A stretch of 53,541 nt of DNA from Terriglobia bacterium (lineage in GTDB: Bacteria > Acidobacteriota > Vicinamibacteria > Vicinamibacterales > CAVVIG01): assembly GCA_020073005.1 (NCBI GenBank), contig JAIQFX010000025.1, positions 1-53,541 on the forward strand, written 5' to 3'. The position numbers and the translations under genes are program-made. Each line of letters opens with the position of its first letter. Within the stretch, counting starts at the first letter, position 1. The notes beneath the pieces were generated by a model. The model had not been told where the DNA came from, ran no database searches, and worked only from the letters and a program-made list of their open reading frames with translations. Of this stretch, positions 35,715 to 43,085 are shown one piece after another.

Positions 35715-35743
35715 TTGACATACCCACGTAAAACTAGTACTCT
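35715..35743 (+). promoter_or_regulatory. Transposase promoter
   Basis: A perfect -35 TTGACA (35715-35720) is followed after exactly 17 bases by TACTCT (35738-35743), seven bases before the transposase ATG. TAGTACT words (35709-35715 and 35735-35741) overlap both promoter boxes. Confidence 0.6.
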
Positions 35744-35750
35744 ACACACC

Positions 35751-36689
35751 ATGGACGGCACCTTGAATCTCTCGAAGCTGGCGAAGTACTTCAGCGATGA
35801 AGACGCGGCCCGCGCTCTCTTGGAAGACATGCGCTGGGGGAATAACCCGACGTGTCCGCATTGCGGCGGGCTGAATCCCTACAGGCTGGTCGCCCGCAAG
35901 CCGGGCGCGAAGACACGCAAGGGCCTCTGGAAGTGCAGCCAGTGCCGCAAGCAATTCACCGTGACGGTTGGCACCGTGTTCGAGGATTCACGGATTCCGA
36001 TCTCAAAGTGGCTGCTGGCGATTCACCTGATCGGCTCGTCCAAGAAGGGCATGTCCGCGCATCAGATTCACCGCAACCTCGGCATCAGCTACAAGGCCGC
36101 ATGGTTCATGATGCACCGCTTGCGCTACGCGATGCGGAGCGGGCCATTGTCGGACTTGATGAAGGGCGTTGTTGAGGTTGACGAAACCTACGTCGGGGCG
36201 CGTAACAAGCGCGGCACGAAGCGTGGACGTCCCGGCCCGGATTCACACAAGACGCCGGTTGTGGCCCTCGTAGAACGCGGCTCAGGCCGCGTCCGGGCCT
36301 TCACCATGCCCCGCGTCACCGCCGACACGCTGAGCGAAGCGATTAGCGCCAACGTCCACCCGGACGCCATGATGATGACGGACGAGTTCTCCGCGTATCA
36401 GGCCCTCGGACGTCGGAACCACCAGACCGTGAATCACTCGAAGGACGAATACGTCCGTGGCGACGTCTACACGAATACAGCGGAAGGGTTCTTCTCGCTG
36501 CTCAAGCGCGGCATCACCGGAACATTCCATCACGTCAGCCGGGGTCACTTGAACCGCTACTGTGACGAGTTTGCCTTCCGGTATGAGAACCGCCAGACCA
36601 CGGACGGCCAGCGGGCCGCGTTGCTAGTCGCCGGAGCCGAAGGCAAGCGCCTCACCTACAAGCAACCAGCAAGCCCTAGCCCGAACTGA
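35751..36689 (+). mobile_element. IS1595-family transposase
   Basis: 312 residues from ATG MDGTLNLSKLAKYFSDE. The N-terminal zinc ribbon (CPHCGG...CSQCRKQFTVTVGTVFEDS) and the ISXO2-like DDE domain are typical of IS1595. Catalytic acidic residues lie in VEVDETYVGAR, MMTDEFSAY and the NTAEGFFSLLKRGITGTFHHVS region, followed by HLNRYCDEFAFRYENR. It appears full length. Clear terminal inverted repeats could not be found on either side, so the element's ends are not set. It closes the accessory island just before ilvE. Confidence 0.9.
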
Positions 36690-36708
36690 GCGGGAAGCGT
36701 GGAAAGGG

Positions 36709-36732
36709 GCGTGGGGCCTTTCGGCCCCGCGT
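36709..36732 (+). terminator. Hairpin terminator-like element after the transposase
   Basis: GCGTGGGGCC-TTTC-GGCCCCGCGT forms a 10-bp stem with two G-U pairs and a 4-base loop, starting 20 bases after the transposase stop. The T tract is weak. Confidence 0.5.
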
Positions 36733-36778
36733 CAGTTGAGACTCTGGTACGATTAAAGGGTTGGGTTTGTGAACGCGC

Positions 36779-36805
36779 TAATTGCCTTACTCAATTACCC
36801 AATAG
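36779..36805. repeat. AATTACCCAATAG repeat at the island's right edge
   Basis: TTGCCTTACTCAATTACCCAATAG-type words of the same class as 32003-32082. The 9-mer ACCCAATAG at 36797-36805 also occurs at 32099-32107, giving direct repeats at both ends of the island. Confidence 0.6.
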
Positions 36806-36825
36806 AATTCGTTCGAGGGTCTCTT

Positions 36826-37776
36826 ATGGCTTTTCCTGGTACTGGCAAAATCTGGATGAACGGCAAGTTGGTGGACTGGAAGGACGCAACCATTCATATC
36901 GCGTCCCACGTCGTCCACTACGGCAGCAGCGTGTTCGAGGGCGCGCGGTGCTACGCGACGCCGAAAGGCTCGGCGTGCTTCCGGCTCGACGCGCACATGC
37001 GGCGGCTGCAGCACTCGGCCAAGATTTACCGGATGGCATACCCGCTGGATCTGAGCGGATGGGAGAAGGCCGTCCTCGACACGATCCGCGCCAATCAGAT
37101 GAAGGCGTGCTACATCCGTCCGATCGTGTATCGCGGGTACGAGGAGCTTGGCGTCAATCCGATCCACTGCCCCGTCGACGCGGCCATTCTGCTCTGGGAA
37201 TGGGGCAAGTACCTCGGCCAGGATGCGCTCGAAAAGGGCACGGACGTGCGGGTCTCGTCGTGGTCGCGCATGGCGCCCAACACGCTGCCCGCGATGGCGA
37301 AGAGCGGCGCCAACTACGCCAACTCCGCGCTCATCAAGATGGAAGCGATCGCCGACGGCTACTCGGAAGGCATCGCGCTCGACGTCTACGGCAACGTCAG
37401 TGAAGGCAGCGGACAGAATCTCTTCCTGGTCCGCGACGGCGTCCTCTACACGCCGGCGCTGGGCTCGTCGATCCTCGGCGGCATCACGCGCGACTCGGTG
37501 ATCACGCTGGCGAAGGATCTGGGCTTCACGGTCGCTGAAAGCGTGGTTCCGCGCGAGGCGCTCTACATCGCGGACGAAGTGTTCTTCTGCGGCACGGCGG
37601 CCGAGGTCACGCCGGTGCGGTCGATCGACAAGATCGTCGTCGGCGAAGGCCGGCGCGGCCCGATCACCGAGGCGATCCAGCGCGCGTTCTTCGACGTCAT
37701 CAACGGCGCCCGGCCGGACACGCACGGCTGGTTGACGTATGTCTACGCCAAAGAACCCGTGGTGGCTGGTGGCTAG
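36826..37776 (+). CDS. ilvE: Branched-chain amino acid aminotransferase
   Basis: 316 residues from the ATG MAFPGTGKIWMNGKLVDW, preceded by GAGGG at a good distance. An in-frame start 57 bases upstream would be inside a repeat. It is a fold-type IV PLP enzyme for the last step of valine, leucine and isoleucine synthesis. Hallmarks are HVVHYGSSVFEGARCY, YIRPIVYRGYEELGVNP, NYANSALIKMEAIADGYSEGIALD (PLP Lys), VSEGSGQNLFLVRDG and GITRDSVITLAKDLG. The final VAGG is encoded by a TGGTGGCTGG repeat, and the stop is TAG. Confidence 0.95.
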   Translation: MAFPGTGKIWMNGKLVDWKDATIHIASHVVHYGSSVFEGARCYATPKGSACFRLDAHMRRLQHSAKIYRMAYPLDLSGWEKAVLDTIRANQMKACYIRPIVYRGYEELGVNPIHCPVDAAILLWEWGKYLGQDALEKGTDVRVSSWSRMAPNTLPAMAKSGANYANSALIKMEAIADGYSEGIALDVYGNVSEGSGQNLFLVRDGVLYTPALGSSILGGITRDSVITLAKDLGFTVAESVVPREALYIADEVFFCGTAAEVTPVRSIDKIVVGEGRRGPITEAIQRAFFDVINGARPDTHGWLTYVYAKEPVVAGG

Positions 37777-37812
37777 TGGCTGGTGACTGACTGACAGCTG
37801 ATAGCTGGACTA
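37760..37812. repeat. GTGGCTGGTGGCTAGTGG repeat
   Basis: GTGGTGGCTGGTGGCTAGTG runs from the last codons of ilvE into the gap before pilT, followed by GACAGCTGATAGCTGG. It is the same class as the repeats in prmA, leuS and upstream of leuS. Confidence 0.8.
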
Positions 37813-37817
37813 CACAC

Positions 37818-38963
37818 ATGCATGTCAACGATCTCCTGAAGATCGCCGTCGACAGCGGAGCCTCCGACCTGCACCTCAAGGTCGGCTCCTACCCGATGAT
37901 GCGCGTCCGCGGCACGCTGACGCCGGCGACGCAGGAGAAGCGGCTCGACCACGAGGACGTCGTCGCCATGAGCGCGGCGGTCATGTCGTCGGCGGCGCGC
38001 GAGAAATTCAAGGACTCGCAGGAGATCGACCTCGCCTACAGCGTGCCGGGCCTCGGCCGCTTCCGCTGCAACGTCTTCCAGCAGCGCGGCACCGTCGGCA
38101 TGGTCCTCCGCGTCATCCCCATGCAGATCCGGACGATCGACGATCTGGGCCTGCCGCAGGTGCTCAAGAAGATCGCGTCGGAAGAGCGCGGCCTCGTCCT
38201 CGTCACGGGCACGACCGGCAGCGGCAAGAGCACGAGCCTCGCCGCGATGATCGACTACATCAACCACTCGCGCTCCGCGCACGTGATGACGGTCGAGGAT
38301 CCGATCGAATTCCTGCACCGCGATCACCTGGCGATGGTGAACCAGCGCGAGGTCTCGGTGGACACGAAGTCGTTCGCGCAGGCGCTGCGCGCCGCGCTCC
38401 GGCAGGATCCCGACGTCATCCTCGTCGGCGAAATGCGCGACTTCGAAACGATTGAGACGGGCCTGCTCGCCGCCGAGACGGGCCACCTCGTCTTCTCCAC
38501 GCTGCACACGCTCGACGCGACGGAAACGATCAACCGCATCATCGCCGTGTTTCCGCCGCACCAGCAGAAGCAGATCCGGCTGCAGATCGCCGCCGTCCTC
38601 AAGGCCGTCATCTCGCAGCGCCTGATGCCGAGAGCCGACGGCCAGGGCCGCGCCGCGGCGGTCGAGGTCATGATCAGCACGCCGTTCATCCGCGACTGCA
38701 TCGTCGACAAGGAAAAGACGCACCTCATCCACGGCGCCATCGCGTCGGGCACGTCGCAGTACGGCATGCAGACGTTCGACCAGTCGATCTTCGGGCTGTT
38801 CGAGCAGGGCCTCGTGTCCTACGAGGAGGCCCTGCGCTGGGCGAGCAACGTCGATGAGTTCAAGCTGAAGGTGCAGGGCATCTCCTCGACCTCGGAGATG
38901 AGCCGCGATTCGATGGCGAAGACGATCGTCGGCACGCCCGAAATCACGCGATTCGGATCTTGA
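37818..38963 (+). CDS. pilT: Twitching motility ATPase PilT
   Basis: 381 residues. A hexameric ATPase that retracts type IV pili at the inner membrane. The N-terminal PAS-like domain (LLKIAVDSGASDLHLKVGSYPMMRVRG) is followed by the RecA-like core. Walker A is GTTGSGKST, the Asp box is VMTVEDPIEFLH, Walker B is DPDVILVGEMRD and the His box is GHLVFSTLHT. The downstream QQKQIRLQIAAVLKAVISQRL is also diagnostic. With comEC in the window this hints at natural competence. The stop overlaps the recX TTG start. Confidence 0.95.
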   Translation: MHVNDLLKIAVDSGASDLHLKVGSYPMMRVRGTLTPATQEKRLDHEDVVAMSAAVMSSAAREKFKDSQEIDLAYSVPGLGRFRCNVFQQRGTVGMVLRVIPMQIRTIDDLGLPQVLKKIASEERGLVLVTGTTGSGKSTSLAAMIDYINHSRSAHVMTVEDPIEFLHRDHLAMVNQREVSVDTKSFAQALRAALRQDPDVILVGEMRDFETIETGLLAAETGHLVFSTLHTLDATETINRIIAVFPPHQQKQIRLQIAAVLKAVISQRLMPRADGQGRAAAVEVMISTPFIRDCIVDKEKTHLIHGAIASGTSQYGMQTFDQSIFGLFEQGLVSYEEALRWASNVDEFKLKVQGISSTSEMSRDSMAKTIVGTPEITRFGS

Positions 38964-39478
38964 AACACCCTCGTGGCGTCCGGCTTCAGCCGGACGCGTC
39001 CGCCTACATCGACGGCCTGAGGATGCTCGCGCGGCGCGAGCTGTCCGAGGCCCAGGTCCGCCAGCGCCTCGCGCGCAAGGAACACAGCGCCGGCGACATC
39101 GACGCGGCGGTCGCGCGGCTGCGCGAGGAGCGCGCGATCGACGACGCGCGCGTCGCCGAGGCGATAGCGCGGACCGAGACGTCCATTCGCAAGCGCGGCA
39201 GGCTGCGCGTCCGGATGCAGATCGAGCGGGCCGGCATCGCGAAGGCGATCGCGCGCAAGACCGTCGACGAGGTGTTCGGCGGGATCGACGACGAGGCGCA
39301 GATCGAAGCGGCGCTGCGCAAGCGGCTGCGCGGCCGCGACGCGATCGCCGACGACCGCGAGTTCCAACGGCTCTACCGCTTCCTCGTCGGGCAGGGCTTC
39401 GAGAGTGACAAGGCGCTGTCCGCGCTGAGGCGGCACGGGAAGAGGAACCACAAAGACCACAAAGACCACGACGAATGA
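38960..39478 (+). CDS. recX: Regulatory protein RecX
   Basis: 172 residues with a TTG start overlapping the pilT stop (TTGA). It is a small all-helical RecA modulator. The core is SAYIDGLRMLARRELSEAQVRQRLARKEH...RLREERAIDDARVAEAIART...RGRLRVRMQIERAGI...FLVGQGFESDKALSALRR. Both ends are repeat-derived: residues 5-14 (RGVRLQPDAS) come from a perfect hairpin element and the tail NHKDHKDHDE from an ACCACAAAGACC repeat. Both ends lie outside the conserved core. An alternative start inside the core cannot be excluded. Confidence 0.88.
   Translation: MKHPRGVRLQPDASAYIDGLRMLARRELSEAQVRQRLARKEHSAGDIDAAVARLREERAIDDARVAEAIARTETSIRKRGRLRVRMQIERAGIAKAIARKTVDEVFGGIDDEAQIEAALRKRLRGRDAIADDREFQRLYRFLVGQGFESDKALSALRRHGKRNHKDHKDHDE
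38976..38997. repeat. GCGTCCGGC-TTCA-GCCGGACGC hairpin element
   Basis: A perfect 9-bp stem with a TTCA loop, translated as GVRLQPDA at the recX N-terminus. A diverged copy is in the kinase-like gene (16504-16526). Confidence 0.88.
39440..39474. repeat. ACCACAAAGACC repeat at the end of recX
   Basis: ACCACAAAGACCACAAAGAC units are translated as NHKDHKDHDE and end at the recX stop codon. They are related in style to the ACCACGGAGGACACGG element at lptE. Confidence 0.75.
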
Positions 39479-39499
39479 AGATGTGGTTCAATTAGGCTG

Positions 39500-42163
39500 A
39501 TGACGTCGAACGAGATCAGGGCTTCCTTCCTCGAGTACTTCAAGAAGAACGGTCACCGCGTCGTGCCGAGCTCGCCGCTCGTCCCGGCCGACGACCCGAC
39601 GTTGCTGTTCACCAACGCCGGGATGAACCAGTTCAAGGACCTGTTTCTCGGCCGCGAGAAGCGCGACTACACGCGCGCGACGACGGCGCAGAAGGTGATG
39701 CGCGTCAGCGGGAAGCACAACGACCTCGACAACGTGGGACCGTCGTTCCGGCATCACACGTTCTTCGAGATGCTCGGCAACTTTTCGTTCGGCGATTACT
39801 TCAAAGACGAGGCGCTGCCCTTCGCGTGGAAGCTGCTGACGGAAGTCTGGAAGCTGCCGGCGGACAAGCTCGTCGTGTCGATCTTCAAAGGCGAGAACGG
39901 CATCCCGCGCGACGACGAGGCGTACAACGTCTGGCGGAAGCTCGGCGTGCCGGCCGATCGCATCCTGGAGCTCGGCACCGACGACAACTTCTGGCAGATG
40001 GGCGACACGGGACCCTGCGGCCGCTGCTCGGAGATCTACTTCGTCCGCGGCACGGGTAAAGACCCCGAGATCGAGATCTGGAACAACGTGTTCATGGAGT
40101 TCGAGCGCAGCGCGGACGGCACGCTGACGCCGCTGCCCGCCAAGTGCATCGACACGGGCATGGGCTTCGAGCGCGTCACTTCAGTGCTCCAGAAGAAGGA
40201 ATCCAACTACGACACGGATCTCTTCACCCCGCTACTGAGTGAAATCGGCAAGCAGTCCGGCCATACGCACACGCCGGGCACCGGCGGGATGTCGCCGTCC
40301 GACATTTCGCTGCGCGTCGTGGCGGACCACATGCGCGCGACGACGTTCCTCATCGCCGACGGCGTGATCCCGTCCAACGAATGGCGGGGGTACGTGCTGC
40401 GCAAGATCATGCGGCGCGCGATGCGGCACGGCAAGCATCTGGGCTTCACGCAGCCGTTCATGCACGGGCTCGTCGGCGTCCTCGATCGCGAGATGGGCGA
40501 CGCGTACCCGGAGGTCCGTCGCAACCGCGAGATGATCGAGAAGACGATCCTGGCAGAAGAGCACCGGTTCGAGACCGTCCTGACCGAAGGCCTGCCCCGC
40601 CTGGAAGCGGAGATCAACAAGGTTCTCGGCGCCGGCTCGAAGACGCTCAGCGGCGACGTCGCCTTCAAGCTCTACGACACGTTCGGCGTGCCGTACGACT
40701 TCATCGAGGACACGGCCGCGACGCAAGGCGTGAAGGTCGACGAGGCGGAATACAAGAAGGCGATGGAAGGCCAGCGCGACAAGGCGCGCGCGGGCAGCGC
40801 GTTCGCCGGTGGAAAGAAGGATGACAAGTTCCTTCTCGACCTTGAGGATTCATCGCTTCAGGTCGGCGATAACTTCGAGGGATACACAACAACAAGGGTC
40901 CCTGGCACGTCCGTCGTCGGGCTGTGGGACGAAACGCGACATCCAACGCAAGCGTTGACCAGTGGGCAGCGAGGTTACCTCGCTCTCGCGAAGACCCCCT
41001 TTTACCTTGAGGCTGGTGGGCAGGTTTCAGACTCCGGCCGGATCTTCAACGAGGCGAGCGGCGCGTCGGCAACGGTTGAGGGCTTGGCAAAGACCGGAGC
41101 AGGAACACCCCGCGCGCACCACGTGCGCGTGGAGTCGGGCGCACTTCGAGTTCGCGACATCGTCACGGCCGAGGTCGACGCGGAGACGCGCAACGCGACG
41201 CGGCGGAATCACACGGCGACGCACCTGCTCCACGCGGCGCTGCGCCAGGTCCTGGGCACGCACGTGAAGCAAGCCGGCTCGCTCGTCGCGCCCGATCGCC
41301 TGCGCTTCGACTTCGTCCATTTTCAGCCCGTGACGCGCGACGAACTGGACCGCATCGAGGGCATTGTCAACGAGCAGATCTACCGCAACACGGCCGTGAC
41401 GACGGAGGTCCGGTCGACGCAGGAAGCGATCGGCGCGGGCGCGATGGCGCTCTTCGGCGAAAAGTACGGCGACAAGGTGCGGGTCGTCAGCGTCCCCGGC
41501 GTCAGCCTCGAACTGTGCGGCGGGACGCACGTCAGCGCGACCGGCGACATCGGGTTCTTCGTCATCGTCGCTGAGAGCGGCGTCGCGGCCGGCGTGCGCC
41601 GCATCGAGGCGCTGACCGGCAGTGGCGCGGTCGCGTGGGCGCAGCATCAACGCAGCACACTCGGCCGCATCGTCGAAGCGCTGCACGTGAACGAGGAGCA
41701 AGCCGTCGAAGCGATCGACAAGCTGCACGGCGAGTCGAAGCGCCTCGGGCGCGAGGTCTCGCAGCTCAAGCAGAAGATTGCAATGGGCGGCGGCGCGTCC
41801 CCTGGCGGCGCTGGCGCTGACGACACGATCGAGGTCGCCGGCGTGAAACTCGCGCGGCGGAAGCTGAGCGATCTGGATAAGGACGCGCTGCGCGGCGTCG
41901 CCGACTCCTTGAAGGAGAAGATCAAGAGCGGCGTCGTCGTCCTTGCGTCGGCGAGCGACGGCAAGGTCCAGATCGTCGTCGCCGTGACCGCGGACCTCAC
42001 GGGCCGCGTCAAGGCGGGCCAAATCGTGAAGGAGATCGCGCCGATCGTCGGCGGCGGCGGCGGCGGACGGCCGGATTTCGCCGAGGCGGGCGGTAAACAG
42101 CCGGAGAAGATCGACGAAATGCTCAAGGCCAGCGAAGGCGTCCTTGCAAAACTGTTAGGCTGA
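39500..42163 (+). CDS. alaS: Alanyl-tRNA synthetase
   Basis: 887 residues. Class II catalytic core (MTSNEIRASFLEYFKKNGH...DPTLLFTNAGMNQFKD, HHTFFEMLGNFSFGDYFK, GDTGPCGRCSEIYF) is followed by the helical tRNA domain. The editing domain holds the metal motifs HTATHLLHAALR and ELCGGTHVSATGDIG. A coiled coil and the C-Ala domain with GGGGGGRPDFAEAGGK complete it. It charges tRNA-Ala and removes mischarged serine or glycine. A stretch around 40840-41130, the start of the editing region, looks lower in GC than the rest of the gene; the protein still reads through normally. Confidence 0.97.
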   Translation: MTSNEIRASFLEYFKKNGHRVVPSSPLVPADDPTLLFTNAGMNQFKDLFLGREKRDYTRATTAQKVMRVSGKHNDLDNVGPSFRHHTFFEMLGNFSFGDYFKDEALPFAWKLLTEVWKLPADKLVVSIFKGENGIPRDDEAYNVWRKLGVPADRILELGTDDNFWQMGDTGPCGRCSEIYFVRGTGKDPEIEIWNNVFMEFERSADGTLTPLPAKCIDTGMGFERVTSVLQKKESNYDTDLFTPLLSEIGKQSGHTHTPGTGGMSPSDISLRVVADHMRATTFLIADGVIPSNEWRGYVLRKIMRRAMRHGKHLGFTQPFMHGLVGVLDREMGDAYPEVRRNREMIEKTILAEEHRFETVLTEGLPRLEAEINKVLGAGSKTLSGDVAFKLYDTFGVPYDFIEDTAATQGVKVDEAEYKKAMEGQRDKARAGSAFAGGKKDDKFLLDLEDSSLQVGDNFEGYTTTRVPGTSVVGLWDETRHPTQALTSGQRGYLALAKTPFYLEAGGQVSDSGRIFNEASGASATVEGLAKTGAGTPRAHHVRVESGALRVRDIVTAEVDAETRNATRRNHTATHLLHAALRQVLGTHVKQAGSLVAPDRLRFDFVHFQPVTRDELDRIEGIVNEQIYRNTAVTTEVRSTQEAIGAGAMALFGEKYGDKVRVVSVPGVSLELCGGTHVSATGDIGFFVIVAESGVAAGVRRIEALTGSGAVAWAQHQRSTLGRIVEALHVNEEQAVEAIDKLHGESKRLGREVSQLKQKIAMGGGASPGGAGADDTIEVAGVKLARRKLSDLDKDALRGVADSLKEKIKSGVVVLASASDGKVQIVVAVTADLTGRVKAGQIVKEIAPIVGGGGGGRPDFAEAGGKQPEKIDEMLKASEGVLAKLLG

Positions 42164-42167
42164 TGCC

Positions 42168-42190
42168 GGGTCCGTAAGGACCCCGCTACA
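42168..42190 (-). repeat. TGTAGCG hairpin element with GGGTCC stem
   Basis: On the plus strand GGGTCC-GTAA-GGACCC then CCGCTACA; on the minus strand it starts TGTAGCG like 1101-1125 and 10955-10979, but with a different stem. It lies right after alaS and could also act as a terminator. Confidence 0.75.
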
Positions 42191-42196
42191 TCCTCT

Positions 42197-42240
42197 TTCC
42201 ACACCTGCCCTACCAGTCCTACCTGCCTCACCCGCCCTAC
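42197..42240. repeat. ACCTGCCCTACC short-period repeat
   Basis: CACCTGCCCTACCAGTCCTA and CCTGCCTCACCCGCCCTACC units match the block upstream of xdhC (22255-22300). Both blocks stand 10-50 bases upstream of a start codon. Confidence 0.75.
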
Positions 42241-42278
42241 CCGACCCGACTATTGCATCCGATAACCGCTGTACACTC

Positions 42279-43049
42279 ATGCCCTTGACGGACCGAACCC
42301 GTTACAAATTCGTATGGACGTGCCTGAGAAACAACGCCGGCGCCCGCGCGGCCGTGGGCCTGCTCGCGTTCGCTCTCCTCTGGCTCGGCCTCGCCTCCCC
42401 CGCGTATTCGCAGATCTACACGTGGCGCGACGCCAACGGCAAGCTCGTGCTCTCCCGCACCAGGCCTAAGCCGGGCGCGGAAGTGCAGTCCTTCGCCGTC
42501 CTCGAGGCCGCGCGCGTGCGCGCGACGCGGTACGTCACCGCCGCGCAGAGCCGGCTCTACGACCAGCTCATCCGCGATCACGCGACCTTGAACGGCGTCC
42601 GCGCCGATCTCGTGAAAGCCGTCGTCCAGGTGGAATCGGGCTTCGACACCTACGCGAGGTCGCCGAAGGGCGCGCTGGGGCTGATGCAGTTGATGCCGGC
42701 GACCTGCAAGCGGTACGGCGTGAAGAACCCGTTCAATCCTGTCGAGAACGTCGGCGCCGGCGTCGCGTACCTGCGCGACCTCCTCGATCGGTATCAGAAC
42801 GACGAGACGCTCGCGCTCGCCGCGTACAACGCCGGGCCGGGCGCGGTCGACGATCACGGCCAGGCGGTCCCGCCCTACCGTGAGACGCAGAACTACGTCG
42901 CGAGCGTGAACAAGCTGGCGGGCCACGCGGCCGAGCCGGGCGGCAAGGTGATCTACAAGCTGAAGGATGTGGTCGACGGAAGAACCGTGATCAAGTACAC
43001 GGACAAGCGGCCGGCGACCGGCGCGTACGAAATCGTCGACGCCCGCTAG
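42279..43049 (+). CDS. Soluble lytic transglycosylase with DUF4124 domain
   Basis: 256 residues. A long N-terminal signal peptide (ARAAVGLLAFALLWLGLASPAYS) precedes a DUF4124-type segment (QIYTWRDANGKLVLSRTRP) and an SLT/goose-lysozyme-like domain. The catalytic Glu is in VKAVVQVESGFDTYARSPKGALGLMQLMPAT. ENVGAGVAYLRDLL and LALAAYNAGPGAVD are the other family motifs. It cleaves peptidoglycan glycan strands in the periplasm and releases anhydro-muropeptides. The start is ATG; possible -10 boxes lie within 20 bases upstream. It ends TAG. Confidence 0.93.
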   Translation: MPLTDRTRYKFVWTCLRNNAGARAAVGLLAFALLWLGLASPAYSQIYTWRDANGKLVLSRTRPKPGAEVQSFAVLEAARVRATRYVTAAQSRLYDQLIRDHATLNGVRADLVKAVVQVESGFDTYARSPKGALGLMQLMPATCKRYGVKNPFNPVENVGAGVAYLRDLLDRYQNDETLALAAYNAGPGAVDDHGQAVPPYRETQNYVASVNKLAGHAAEPGGKVIYKLKDVVDGRTVIKYTDKRPATGAYEIVDAR

Positions 43050-43085
43050 CACTTACCCGATTACCCAACTACTCAATTACCCAAT
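43050..43085. repeat. ATTACCCAACTACTCAATTACCC repeat
   Basis: The gap between the convergent transglycosylase and ABC permease genes consists only of ATTACCCAACTACTCAATTA units, the class also seen at 32003-32082 and 36779-36805. Confidence 0.85.

Noticed and set aside
35461-35727. 88-codon minus-strand frame over the tRNA region
   Set aside because: It is antisense to the tRNA and hairpin, and has no start signal or recognisable motif.
35700-36760. Terminal inverted repeats for the IS1595 element
   Set aside because: No convincing pair could be aligned between the two flanks, so only the transposase gene is called.
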